Shown piece by piece: positions 46,047 to 54,165 of a DNA stretch of 64,000 nt. The stretch comes from Actinobacteria bacterium OK074 (GTDB lineage Bacteria > Actinomycetota > Actinomycetes > Streptomycetales > Streptomycetaceae), in the NCBI GenBank assembly GCA_001298575.1, contig LJCV01000011.1, positions 43,829 through 107,828 of the forward strand, written 5' to 3'. A model generated the notes under the pieces. The model did not search any database and had not been told where the DNA came from. It was given only the letters and a program-made list of their open reading frames with translations. The translations under genes and the position numbers were made by a program. The stretch's first letter is position 1. Each line of letters starts with the position of its first letter.

Positions 46047-46502
46047 CTAGCGGGGCAGCGCCAGCTCGAACCAGACCGTCTTGCCCGAGTCTCCCGGCCG
46101 GGTCCCCCACCGACGCGAGGAACTGGCCACCAGCCGCAACCCCCGGCCGCCCTCCTCGTCGGGCCCGGCGGCCCGTTCGCACGGCAGGTCGGGCAGCGGG
46201 TCGGACACCTCCACGAGCAGCTCCGTCGCCCCGGCGGGGCGCACGACCCGTACGCCGATGGGGCCGGTGGCGTGCCGCAGGGAGTTGGTCACCAGCTCGC
46301 TGACGAGGAGCACGGCGACGTCGCCGAGTTCGTCGAGCCCCCAGGCGCGCAGCTGACCCCGGACGGCGGTGCGCGCCGTGCGGACCGCGCCGGGGTCAGC
46401 GGGGAACGTCCACTCGGCGCATTCGCCTTCGGTGTCGAGCACGCCGATCACTTCCCAGGCCAGGAACCCACCCATGTCCGGTTTCGTGGGGTTGGTGGTC
46501 AT
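46047..46502 (-). CDS. ATP-binding protein of the anti-sigma (HATPase_c_2) family
   Basis: 151-residue stand-alone kinase-like ATPase (SpoIIAB/RsbW-related) common in Streptomyces. N-box SELVTNSLRHA and G-box DEEGGRGLRLVASS are intact. It could phosphorylate an anti-anti-sigma factor and bind a sigma factor, opposing phosphatases such as the neighbouring SpoIIE protein; the pairing is inferred from proximity and same strand. A 13-bp palindrome abuts its ATG. Confidence 0.88.
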   Translation of the reverse strand: MTTNPTKPDMGGFLAWEVIGVLDTEGECAEWTFPADPGAVRTARTAVRGQLRAWGLDELGDVAVLLVSELVTNSLRHATGPIGVRVVRPAGATELLVEVSDPLPDLPCERAAGPDEEGGRGLRLVASSSRRWGTRPGDSGKTVWFELALPR

Positions 46503-46505
46503 ATA

Positions 46506-46518
46506 CCCGATGTTCGGG
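46506..46518. promoter_or_regulatory. Palindrome directly upstream of the HATPase start codon
   Basis: CCCGA-TGT-TCGGG lies three bases before the ATG, in the place where a ribosome site would be. It could be an operator or an RNA hairpin hiding the start. The rest of the 272-bp spacer to 46774 shows no supportable gene. Confidence 0.4.
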
Positions 46519-46774
46519 CTTCCTTATCGCGCACGTGGGCGCACTGTGGCACGAACGGCGTACGCGACGCCGACCGCCAGAGCCCCCATGCGCCCCCGCA
46601 ACCCCACGGTTCACTCATCTCGGGCGCCGGTGCGCCATGGGCTCATGCACACCTGTGTATGCGCGTACCCAGATCCACGGCGGCCAGCCGGGAAAGGTTC
46701 AGGAGCAACGAACGGCATCCAACGGGACTCGATTGCCGGGCCCGCCCAGCACCCCTGCCGCCTCCGAGACCCCC

Positions 46775-47218
46775 CTACGCCCCCGGTATCCCCAGCACCG
46801 CCTTCACCGCCGCGACGTCCTGGTCCAGCCAGTCGACGTCCCAGGTCTCGTCCGGCGTCAGCCAGCGCAGTTCGTCGTGGTCCTCCAGCGGTTCGGGGGC
46901 GCCCGCGAGCAGCCGGGCGGTCCACACCCGCAGCACGTACCCGGGCTTGAGCGGCCACTCCCCCGGCACCCGCGCCACGGGTTCCGCGGTGACTCCCAGT
47001 TCCTCACGCAGTTCGCGTACGAGGGCGTGTTCGGAACTCTCGCCCGGTTCCACCTTGCCGCCGGGCAGTTCCCAGCGGCCGGCCAGCTCCGGGGGCGCGC
47101 TGCGGCGGGCGGCGAGCAGCCGGCCGTCGTGCAGGAGGGCGGCACCGACCACGACGACGGCTTCGGTACGGGGCTTGGCCGACTCCGTCGGCTCTGTCTT
47201 CCGTGTCGGCTCTGTCAT
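46775..47218 (-). CDS. Nudix hydrolase (MutT-like)
   Basis: 147-residue Nudix hydrolase cleaving nucleoside-diphosphate-linked compounds. The Nudix box is complete ([20 protein letters not shown] then ELGV, matching GX5EX7REUXEEXGU). MutT-like features WELPGGK and late [10 protein letters not shown] suggest (d)NTP clean-up, but specificity is not certain. A short charged leader of ~18 residues precedes the domain. Its upstream region is a 10-bp-periodic repeat array. Confidence 0.92.
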   Translation of the reverse strand: MTEPTRKTEPTESAKPRTEAVVVVGAALLHDGRLLAARRSAPPELAGRWELPGGKVEPGESSEHALVRELREELGVTAEPVARVPGEWPLKPGYVLRVWTARLLAGAPEPLEDHDELRWLTPDETWDVDWLDQDVAAVKAVLGIPGA

Positions 47219-47260
47219 ACGCCGGAGCGTACGGGGCCGCCGGCGCGGGGCTCGGTCGAC

Positions 47261-47380
47261 AGGGATCAGCGGGGATCGACAGGGATCAGCGGGGATCGGC
47301 AGGGGCTGGCAGAGATCAGCAGGGGTTGGCCGGGATCAGCGGGGATCAGCAGAGGTTGGCCGGGATCGACGGGGGCTCAG
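47261..47380. repeat. 10-bp periodic tandem array (about 12 units)
   Basis: Twelve consecutive decamers follow a loose (A/G)GGGATC(A/G)(A/G)C pattern, in perfect 10-bp register. The first two units are repeated almost exactly as the next two. The array fills most of the 158-bp spacer upstream of the Nudix gene and runs into the stop codon of the 47377-47589 gene. GATC occurs in most units. Confidence 0.85.
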
Positions 47381-47589
47381 TTGCTCACACCGCCGCTGCC
47401 ATTGCCGTTGCTGTTTGCACCGCTGGCACGCTCCACCCAGTAGAGCTGCTTGTGCCCTCGGTCGTCGATGAGGCTGTCCGCGATCTTCTGCGCCTCGGCC
47501 CGGGTCGCGTACCGGCCCACCCGGTAGCGATTACCGCTGTCGTCCTGCCTGATGACGAGCCAAGGGAGAGTGACCGTGCTGTCATTCAT
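47377..47589 (-). CDS. SPOR-like small protein
   Basis: 70-residue protein (WLVIRQDDSGNRYRVGRYAT, AEAQKIADSLIDDRGHKQLY) matching the short SPOR-related proteins common in Streptomyces; SPOR domains bind denuded peptidoglycan, but this one has no signal peptide or membrane anchor, so its location and role are unclear. The C-terminus is a Gly/Asn/Ser tail. Confidence 0.8.
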   Translation of the reverse strand: MNDSTVTLPWLVIRQDDSGNRYRVGRYATRAEAQKIADSLIDDRGHKQLYWVERASGANSNGNGSGGVSN

Positions 47590-47932
47590 CGCGCCCCACC
47601 CGCCAAGGAAACCGCAATCCGCATATGCCCGAGCCTACGCCTTACCTTCACGCAGCGAACACGGAATTACACAAAGAGGTACGCAACCAGCCATGACAGC
47701 AGGAACACAGCCCGCCGAGCGCCCCCGGAGCGCCGCCCCTGCACCGCCCGAGCGCCCCCGAACAGCGCGAACGGACGACGGCCCGGCCCGGCCCCGGCCC
47801 ACTGAAAACGACCGAATCACACCGGCACGAACCGGCAGCCCGCCCCCAACCGACAGCCACTGATCACCGACCGCCGGAAGGCGAACGCGGCGGAGGCAGC
47901 AAACCGGCCCCCGCCGCCTCCCCCTCGCCCAA
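47590..47932. other. Intergenic region between SPOR-like gene and GntR gene
   Basis: 343 bp without a convincing gene. A 56-codon plus-strand frame from ATG 47693 has a poor ribosome site and Pro/Arg-rich composition expected by chance at this GC content. No hairpin stands out. Confidence 0.5.
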
Positions 47933-48685
47933 CTACCGCACAGGCAAGTGATAAGCCACCCGATACCGATCCGCCGGCACCACCAGATCCGCCGTCTCCA
48001 CCGGCCGCCCCGACGCGTAGAACGTCCGCTGGACGACCAGCACCACGTGCCCCGGCACTCCCCCGAGCGAGAGCAGTTCCTCCGCCAGCCCCGGCCGCGC
48101 GCCGACCTCCTCGGTGACGTTGTCGACGACGACGTCGATGGCGGCCATCCGTTCGACGACACCCATCCCGCCGAGCGGCCCCTCCTCCGGCAGCATCACC
48201 GGCGTACGGCCGGTCAGGGCGAGCGGCTCCCACGAGGTGGAGAGCATCATCGGCTCGCCCGCGTCCCGGTACACGTACTTCGTGCACATCACGCGCTCGC
48301 CCGGCTTGATCGCGAGCCGCTCGGCGACCGCCCCGCTCGCCTCGGCCTGTTCGCTGTGCGACTCCCACGTACCGCGCACGGCGGCGTCCGCCTGCTCCTG
48401 CCGGAACGGCGTCGCCCCGGTCCGCGGCCGGTACGCGGACCGCGCCAGCCGCCGCGGCACCGGCCGCTCCCGTACGTAGGTGCCGGACCCGGAGCGGCCC
48501 TCGACGAGCCCCTCGGCCATCAGCACCTTGCGGGCCTCCAGCGCGACGGTGTCGGAGACGCCGTACTCCTCGCGGATGCGCGCCTGCGAAGGGAGGCGGG
48601 TGTGCGGTGGCAGCGAACCGTCGACGATCTTCTTGCGGAGATCACCCGCGACGCGCAGGTACGCCGGCTGCTCACCGAAAGTCAC
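47933..48685 (-). CDS. GntR-family (HutC type) transcriptional regulator
   Basis: 250-residue regulator. An N-terminal winged helix (YLRVAGDLRKKIVDGSLPPH, LPSQARIREEYGVSDTVALE) precedes a UTRA effector-binding domain (about 90-245; VMCTKYVYRDAGEPMMLS, YHLPVR end). Start GTG 48685. Divergent from the threonine-synthase-like gene, which it may control together with itself. Effector unknown. Confidence 0.9.
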   Translation of the reverse strand: MTFGEQPAYLRVAGDLRKKIVDGSLPPHTRLPSQARIREEYGVSDTVALEARKVLMAEGLVEGRSGSGTYVRERPVPRRLARSAYRPRTGATPFRQEQADAAVRGTWESHSEQAEASGAVAERLAIKPGERVMCTKYVYRDAGEPMMLSTSWEPLALTGRTPVMLPEEGPLGGMGVVERMAAIDVVVDNVTEEVGARPGLAEELLSLGGVPGHVVLVVQRTFYASGRPVETADLVVPADRYRVAYHLPVR

Positions 48686-48700
48686 TGGCCGCTCCCATCA

Positions 48701-48730
48701 GGTTGTACAGACAGCTACAGCCTGGCAACC
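48701..48730. promoter_or_regulatory. Candidate GntR operator
   Basis: GGTTG (48701-48705) and CAACC (48726-48730) form an inverted repeat around TACAGACAGCTACAG, which itself contains two ACAG steps. It lies 16 bp upstream of the regulator's start in the divergent 228-bp spacer, a usual place for autoregulation. Confidence 0.4.
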
Positions 48731-48900
48731 GTGGGTTCCGCCATGCAAGCAAAGGCCAGAGAATCACTCGATGTGATGACATGTGGCGCCGAAATACTCC
48801 GCACGGGCACACTCTCCGCACGTCTCTTCACGTTCTCCCCAGCACGGCCGCGCCCACACCTGCAAAGGCACCTGCCACAGCACGTAACCGTCCGCGCACC

Positions 48901-48906
48901 TACCCT
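48901..48906 (+). promoter_or_regulatory. -10 box of a probable leaderless transcript
   Basis: TACCCT lies seven bases before ATG 48914 and no ribosome site is visible, which fits leaderless initiation. Confidence 0.45.
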
Positions 48907-48913
48907 GGTGATC

Positions 48914-50023
48914 ATGACACCTCTCCCGGACTGCTACTGCCCCGTGGACGGCACACGCGTACCCGGCGGCTCGACGGCCTGGTGCTGCCCGGTCTGCCGC
49001 GGGCCGCTGGACCTGGACTTCGCGCCCACCCCCGCGACGCTCAAGTCCCTTGCCGGGAGGGTGAATTCACTGTGGCGGTACGCCGAGTGCCTGCCGCTGG
49101 CGTCCCCTTCGACCAGCCTCGGCGAGGGCCGTACGCCGCTGGTCGAACTGACGGAGGGGGTACGGGCGAAGCTCGACTTCCTGATGCCGACGCTGTCGTT
49201 CAAGGACCGCGGCGCCGTCCTGCTCGCCGAACTCGCCCTGCGCGTCGGCCCCCGCCAGGTCATCGCCGACAGCAGCGGCAACGCGGGCACGTCGATCGCC
49301 GCGTACTGCGCCCGCGCCGGGCTGCCCTGCACGGTGTACGTCCCCGAGGGCACCTCGCCGAAGAAGCTGGAGCAGATCGGGGCGCACGGGGCCCGGCTGG
49401 AGATCGTCCCCGGCGACCGCGAGGCGGCGGCGCGGGCGGCCCGCGAAGCCGCCGACGAGGACGGCGTGTTCTACGCCTCGCACGTCTTCAACCCGTACTT
49501 CCTGCACGGCACGAAGACCTACGTGCACGAGCTGTGGGAGGACCTCGACGGCCGTCTCCCGGACGTCATCGTGGTGCCCGTCGGCAACGGCACCCTGCTG
49601 CTCGGCGCCGCCCTCGCCGTCGCCGAACTGCACGCGGCGGGCTTCATCGACCGCCGTCCGGCGCTGTACGCGGTCCAGTCGGCGGCGGTCGCCCCGCTGG
49701 CCCACGCCTGGCAGGAGGGCGCCGACGATATCGTCGGCACCATCCCCGCGGCCCCGACCCTGGCCGAGGGCATCGCGATCCCGCGTCCGCCCCGGGCCCG
49801 TCAGATCCTGCGCGCGGTGCGCGACTCGGGCGGCACCTTCCTGACCGTGACGGAGGACCAACTCCGGCACGCCCAGCGCGACTTGGCCTCCCGTGGTCTG
49901 TACGTCGAGTCCACCGGCGTCGCCTGCTGGGCGGCGGTACGGGACGGCGCCCTGGGCACCCGCTCGGCGGTGGTCCCGCTGTGCGGGGCGGGCCTGAAGA
50001 CGGGGTTGGCGGCGGCCTCGTAA
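48914..50023 (+). CDS. Threonine synthase-like PLP-dependent enzyme
   Basis: 369-residue fold-type II PLP enzyme. An N-terminal zinc-ribbon-like segment (CYCPVDG, WCCPVCRG) is followed by the PLP lysine motif LSFKDRGA, the phosphate-binding loop SSGNAGTS, and the late VPLCGAGLKTG. These match threonine synthase (O-phosphohomoserine to threonine) or related beta-replacing enzymes. It stands apart from other Thr genes and is divergent from a GntR regulator, so it may be a specialised paralogue. Confidence 0.85.
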   Translation: MTPLPDCYCPVDGTRVPGGSTAWCCPVCRGPLDLDFAPTPATLKSLAGRVNSLWRYAECLPLASPSTSLGEGRTPLVELTEGVRAKLDFLMPTLSFKDRGAVLLAELALRVGPRQVIADSSGNAGTSIAAYCARAGLPCTVYVPEGTSPKKLEQIGAHGARLEIVPGDREAAARAAREAADEDGVFYASHVFNPYFLHGTKTYVHELWEDLDGRLPDVIVVPVGNGTLLLGAALAVAELHAAGFIDRRPALYAVQSAAVAPLAHAWQEGADDIVGTIPAAPTLAEGIAIPRPPRARQILRAVRDSGGTFLTVTEDQLRHAQRDLASRGLYVESTGVACWAAVRDGALGTRSAVVPLCGAGLKTGLAAAS

Positions 50024-50036
50024 AGCCGTATGGACC

Positions 50037-50864
50037 TCAGTCGTCGAACGTCGTCGCCCGGGCCGGCTTCTCCCAGGCCGTGACGTCGGCGCGGACCTGA
50101 TCGAGGTGGGTGAGGACGGCGTCGACGCCGTCGTTGCCCAACGGCAGGCGCAGGGGCGGGTGTTCGGCCGCCAGGGCGGCGCGGATGACGGCCGCCGCCT
50201 TGGCCGGGTCGCCCGGCTGGCCGCCGTCGCCCTCGTCGACCATCCCGCGGGTGGTGCCGACGCTGGACCCGTACGCGCCGGTGTCCGCGCTGGCCTCGGT
50301 GTTGGCCATCAACGCCGTGCGGAACGCGCCCGGTTCGACGATCAGCACCTTGATGCCGAACTCGCCGACCTCGGCCGCCAGCGCCTCCGACATGCCCTCC
50401 AGGGCGAACTTCGTGCCGCTGTAGGCCGAGAACCCGGCGAAGGACATCTGCCCGCCCATGCTGCTCATCTGCACGATCGCGCCGGAGCGCCGCTCCCGCA
50501 TCGCGGGCAGCACCGCCCGCGCCAGCGCGGCGGGGCCGAAGACGTGCAGGTCGAAGAGGGACCGCAGTTCGGCATCGGTGGTCTCCTCGAAGGCCCCGAC
50601 CAGGCCCCGGCCCGCGTTGTTGACCAGCACGTCGATCCGGCCGTGCCGCGCCAGTACGTCCCGCACGGCGGCCTCGGCGGCGGCGACGTCGGAGACGTCC
50701 AGCTTCAGGGCCTCCACCTGGTCGGGATGCGCGGCCACCAGGTCGGCGAGCGCCTCGGGGCGGCGGGCCGCGCCCACCACCACGTCGCCGTCGGCCACGG
50801 CCGCCTCCGTGATCGCCCGCCCGAACCCGCTGCTCGCCCCGGTGACCAGCCATACCTTGTTCAT
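50037..50864 (-). CDS. Short-chain dehydrogenase/reductase (SDR)
   Basis: 275-residue classical SDR with NADP-binding TGASSGFG, structural NNAG, catalytic Ser in MSSMGG, and YSGTK (Tyr and Lys). ATG 50864 (MNKVWLVTG) is preferred, with GGGAG eight bases upstream. Arg at AARRPE after strand 2 suggests NADPH preference. Substrate unknown. Divergent from a LysR regulator across 84 bp, a common regulator-target pair. Confidence 0.9.
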   Translation of the reverse strand: MNKVWLVTGASSGFGRAITEAAVADGDVVVGAARRPEALADLVAAHPDQVEALKLDVSDVAAAEAAVRDVLARHGRIDVLVNNAGRGLVGAFEETTDAELRSLFDLHVFGPAALARAVLPAMRERRSGAIVQMSSMGGQMSFAGFSAYSGTKFALEGMSEALAAEVGEFGIKVLIVEPGAFRTALMANTEASADTGAYGSSVGTTRGMVDEGDGGQPGDPAKAAAVIRAALAAEHPPLRLPLGNDGVDAVLTHLDQVRADVTAWEKPARATTFDD

Positions 50865-50948
50865 GTCCACCACTCCCTACGACTCGTTCTCCGCCACCAA
50901 GGCTGCTGGCAAAGGCGGTTGCCCGTCCAAGACCTCCGGTGATAACCG

Positions 50949-51863
50949 ATGGGCATGACGACGACGGACGTGCACGGCCGGGATCTGCGCTACTTCGTGG
51001 CGGTCGCCGAGGAACTCCACTTCACCCGCGCCGCCGAGCGGTTGTACGTGTCGCAACCCGCGCTCAGCAAGCAAATCCAGTCGCTGGAGCGGCAGTTGGG
51101 TGTGGAGCTGTTCCGGCGCGAGCCGAAGGGGGTCGCGCTGACGGCGGCGGGTACGGCTCTACTGCCGTACGCACGGCGGGTGTTGGAGGTCTGGGCGGAG
51201 GGTTCGGCGGCGGTGGCGGCGGCCCGGGCGGCCCAACGCAGCACGCTGGTGGTGGGGATGAGCACGAGCCCGGGGCGCGGCGGCCTGCTGCCCGCGGTCC
51301 GGTCCCGGTTCACCGACGCCTTCCCGGAGGCCACCGTACGGCTGCGCCAGGTGAGTTGGGAGGACCCCACCGCCGGACTCGCGGACGGCGAGTCGGACGT
51401 GGCGTTCGTCTGGCTGCCGCTGCCCGACGCGGACCGGTACGCGTGGACGGTGGTCGCCGAGGAGCCGCGCCTGGTCGCCCTCCCGGACACCCACCCGCTC
51501 GCGGCCCGCACCGAGGTGGACTTCGCGGACCTGCTCGACGAGCCGTTCCTGGCCCTGCCCGAGGCCGCGGGCCCGCTGCGGGACCACTGGCTGGCCCTGG
51601 ACGCCCGCGCGGGCCGACTCCCGCACGTGGGCGCGGAGATCACGACCACGGAGGAGACCTACGAGGCCCTGGTCGCGGGCCTCGGCGTCTGCCTGATCGC
51701 TGCGGGCAACGCGCCGCTGGTCACCCTGGGCGGCGTGGTGACCCGCCCGGTCCTGGGCATCACCCCGAGCCGCTACGCCCTGGCCTGGCGCCGCGAGGAC
51801 ACGGCACGGCCGCTGGTGCGGGGGTACGCGGCGGCGTGCAGGGAGACGGCGGAGCGGCGGTGA
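50949..51863 (+). CDS. LysR-family transcriptional regulator (divergent from SDR)
   Basis: 304-residue LysR regulator. HTH region RDLRYFVAVAEELHFTRAAE, SQPALSKQIQSLERQLG; periplasmic-binding-protein-like effector domain follows (about 95-295). Start ATG 50949 (ATG 50955 possible). Probably controls the divergent SDR gene and itself; inducer unknown. Confidence 0.9.
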   Translation: MGMTTTDVHGRDLRYFVAVAEELHFTRAAERLYVSQPALSKQIQSLERQLGVELFRREPKGVALTAAGTALLPYARRVLEVWAEGSAAVAAARAAQRSTLVVGMSTSPGRGGLLPAVRSRFTDAFPEATVRLRQVSWEDPTAGLADGESDVAFVWLPLPDADRYAWTVVAEEPRLVALPDTHPLAARTEVDFADLLDEPFLALPEAAGPLRDHWLALDARAGRLPHVGAEITTTEETYEALVAGLGVCLIAAGNAPLVTLGGVVTRPVLGITPSRYALAWRREDTARPLVRGYAAACRETAERR

Positions 51864-51878
51864 GCGCTTCGCGACGGC

Positions 51879-52259
51879 TCAACTCCGGTCGGGATCCCAG
51901 GCGATGACCAGCTCCAGGAGCCCCGGGAAGCGGGCGTCGAGGTCGTCGACGCGGACGTGACTGCGGCGTTCGAGGCCGTACTGGCGCTGCCGGGTGACAC
52001 CGGCCTCGCGCAGGGCCTTGAAGTGGTGGGTGAGGGAGGACTTGGGCCGGTCGAGCCCGAACCAGCCGCAGGTGTGGTCGAACCGCTCGGATTCCAGCAG
52101 GAGTTTGCGCACGATGCCCAGCCGCAGCGGATCGCTCAGCGCGGCGAGGACGACTTCGAGCCGGATCTCCTCGACGGCCGGTTCGGGGAGGGGGGCAGGG
52201 AGATCGGCGGGGGCGGGCAGCACCTTGATGGCGGGCATCTCCCGCACGGGCGTGGGCAT
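51879..52259 (-). CDS. ArsR-type winged-helix repressor
   Basis: 126-residue regulator from ATG 52259 with AAGGAG six bases upstream. HTH_20/ArsR core ALSDPLRLGIVRKLLLES, KSSLTHHFKALREAGVT; no obvious metal-binding CXC motif, so the effector is more likely organic than metal. Divergent from an MFS exporter, which it probably represses. Confidence 0.88.
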   Translation of the reverse strand: MPTPVREMPAIKVLPAPADLPAPLPEPAVEEIRLEVVLAALSDPLRLGIVRKLLLESERFDHTCGWFGLDRPKSSLTHHFKALREAGVTRQRQYGLERRSHVRVDDLDARFPGLLELVIAWDPDRS

Positions 52260-52326
52260 TTGGGGCTCCTTCTGGTCGTTCCGAGTTTCCTGCATTCCTG
52301 CGCCTCCACTCCCTGTACGACTTCTA

Positions 52327-52362
52327 TCGTACTGGATGCTAAGTTCGACTCGACTCGTACTG
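52327..52362. promoter_or_regulatory. Candidate operator in the ArsR/MFS divergent region
   Basis: TCGTACTG occurs at 52327-52334 and 52355-52362, 28 bp apart, with CGACTCGAC between. The first copy contains a minus-strand TACGAT -10-like box for the regulator. The layout suits repression of both divergent genes. Confidence 0.4.
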
Positions 52363-52383
52363 CGTTCGCCGGAGGGAGCGACC

Positions 52384-53661
52384 ATGTCGGAGAGCCGAGC
52401 GGTGCCCGGAACCACACGGACGGAGGGGATGGAGGGGACGGAGGGGACGGGGACACGAACGGCGGCAGCCCCCGCACCGCCCACCCGCTGGGTGTGGCTC
52501 GCCGCCTGGCCGGTGACGGCCGTGTTCGTGCTGTCCAACGCGGCGACCCCGCTGTACGTGCTGTGGCAACGCGACATCGGGTTCTCGCAGGGCACCCTGA
52601 CCGTCGTCTTCGCGGCCTACATCGTCGGGCTGCTCGGTTCGCTGCTGGTCAGCGGTATCGCGTCCGACCGGCTGGGCCGGCGGCCGGTGCTGCTGCCCGC
52701 GCTGGGCCTGGCGCTGGCCGCGTGCGCGGTCTTCGCGACGGCCACCGGTGTGGCCGCGCTGATCGTGGCCCGGCTGTTCACCGGCATCGCGGTCGGGGCG
52801 GTCGTGTCCGCGGGCATGGCGGCCGTGACCGACGTGGCGGGCCCGGACCGCCGCCGCCTCGCGGCCCTGCTCGCGTCCTGCGCGATGGTCTTCGGCGCGG
52901 GCCTGGGCCCCCTGCTGTCGGGGGTGCTGTCGGAGACCCTCCCGGCCCCCACGGTCACCGTCTTCGCCGTGGAGGCGGTCCTCCTGGCGACCGCGGTGGC
53001 AGCGGTCCTGCGCATGCCGCTACGGCGACACCGGGCGGCGGAAGAATCCAGCAGAGGATGGGCCCGCATCCCGGCCGTACCACGCGGCAACCGCCGTCAA
53101 CTCGCCCTGGGCATCGCGGTGTTCGCGCCCGGCATCACGTCGACGTCGTTCGTGCTGTCGCTCGGCCCGTCGCTGCTGTCCGGGCTGCTCGGCACCACGA
53201 ACAGGATCGTGTCCGGGGCGATGGCGTTCGCGATGTTCCTGACGGCGACGGGGGTGCAGTTCGCGGTGCGGAGCCTGGCCCGGCGCACGATCCTGACCGC
53301 GGGCGCGGGCGCCACCGCCGCGGCGATGGTCGCGCTGATCGCGGCCGTGCACACCGAGGCGGTCGCCCCGCTGGTGGCAGCCGCTCTACTGGCGGGCGCG
53401 GGCCAGGGTTTGGGCCAGCTCGGCGGTCTCTCGCTGCTCAACTCCTCGGTCCCGTCGGCCCGTCTGGCGGAGGCCAACGCGGCGCTGAACGTGGGCGGTT
53501 ACCTCCCGGCGGGCCTACTCCCGGTGACGGCGGGCTACTTGAGCGACGCGACGGGCCTGACGACGGCGGCCACCCTCTTCGGCGCGGCGCTGCTGGTGCC
53601 GGCGGCGGCGGGCGGCGCCATGGTCGTAGCGACGAAAGCACGGGCGGGTCAGGCCGACTAA
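52384..53661 (+). CDS. MFS transporter controlled by divergent ArsR
   Basis: 425-residue major facilitator with 12 predicted segments. A ~30-residue Gly/Thr/Glu leader precedes the first (AAWPVTAVFVLSNAATPLYV); loop 2-3 motif GIASDRLGRRPVLLPALG is intact. Start ATG 52384 with GGAGGGAG upstream. Its divergent regulator suggests induction by its own substrate, probably a toxic small molecule. Confidence 0.9.
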   Translation: MSESRAVPGTTRTEGMEGTEGTGTRTAAAPAPPTRWVWLAAWPVTAVFVLSNAATPLYVLWQRDIGFSQGTLTVVFAAYIVGLLGSLLVSGIASDRLGRRPVLLPALGLALAACAVFATATGVAALIVARLFTGIAVGAVVSAGMAAVTDVAGPDRRRLAALLASCAMVFGAGLGPLLSGVLSETLPAPTVTVFAVEAVLLATAVAAVLRMPLRRHRAAEESSRGWARIPAVPRGNRRQLALGIAVFAPGITSTSFVLSLGPSLLSGLLGTTNRIVSGAMAFAMFLTATGVQFAVRSLARRTILTAGAGATAAAMVALIAAVHTEAVAPLVAAALLAGAGQGLGQLGGLSLLNSSVPSARLAEANAALNVGGYLPAGLLPVTAGYLSDATGLTTAATLFGAALLVPAAAGGAMVVATKARAGQAD

Positions 53662-53670
53662 CCTGCGGGC

Positions 53671-54144
53671 ATGCGTATTTCGGTCTCCTCCGACATGGAC
53701 GAACCCGTGGCCCGCTCCCTCGTGGCGGAACTGCGGCAACGCGGCCACGAGGTCACCACGTACGGGGCGCTGAGCCCCGGCGACGACCCTCAGTGGGCGG
53801 TGTGCTCGACGGCCGCCGCCCGCGAGGTCGCGGCCGGGACGGCGGACCAGGCGGTGGTCTGCTGCTGGACGGGCACGGGCGCGTCGATCGCCGCGAACAA
53901 GGTCCCCGGCGTCCGGGCGGCCCTGTGCACGGACGCGTACACGGCCGAGGGCGCCCGCCGCTGGAACGACGCCAACGCCCTGGCCCTCAGCCTCCGGCTG
54001 ACCTCCGAACCCGTCCTGAAGGAAATCCTCGACGCCTGGTTCGCCGCCGAGCCGAGCGAGGACGAGACGGACCGCCGGAACGTGACCCTGGTCAGCACCA
54101 CGGCCGACACGCCTGACGGTGGCGGGCCCGCGCCACGGGCCTGA
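53671..54144 (+). CDS. RpiB/LacAB-family sugar-phosphate isomerase
   Basis: 157-residue protein of the RpiB/LacA/LacB fold. The signature TGTGASIAANKVPGVRAALC is present, as is DAYTAEGARRWNDANALALS; catalysis in RpiB interconverts ribose-5-P and ribulose-5-P. The last ~20 residues are an unstructured tail. It is nine bases after the MFS gene and may be co-transcribed. Actual substrate (pentose, allose or another sugar phosphate) is unclear. Confidence 0.88.
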   Translation: MRISVSSDMDEPVARSLVAELRQRGHEVTTYGALSPGDDPQWAVCSTAAAREVAAGTADQAVVCCWTGTGASIAANKVPGVRAALCTDAYTAEGARRWNDANALALSLRLTSEPVLKEILDAWFAAEPSEDETDRRNVTLVSTTADTPDGGGPAPRA

Positions 54145-54165
54145 CGCGGGCGGAGGGGACGCCCG

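Noticed and set aside
47693..47863. A 56-codon plus-strand ORF between the SPOR-like and GntR genes
   Set aside because: Poor ribosome site and Pro/Arg-rich composition expected from GC-rich noncoding DNA.
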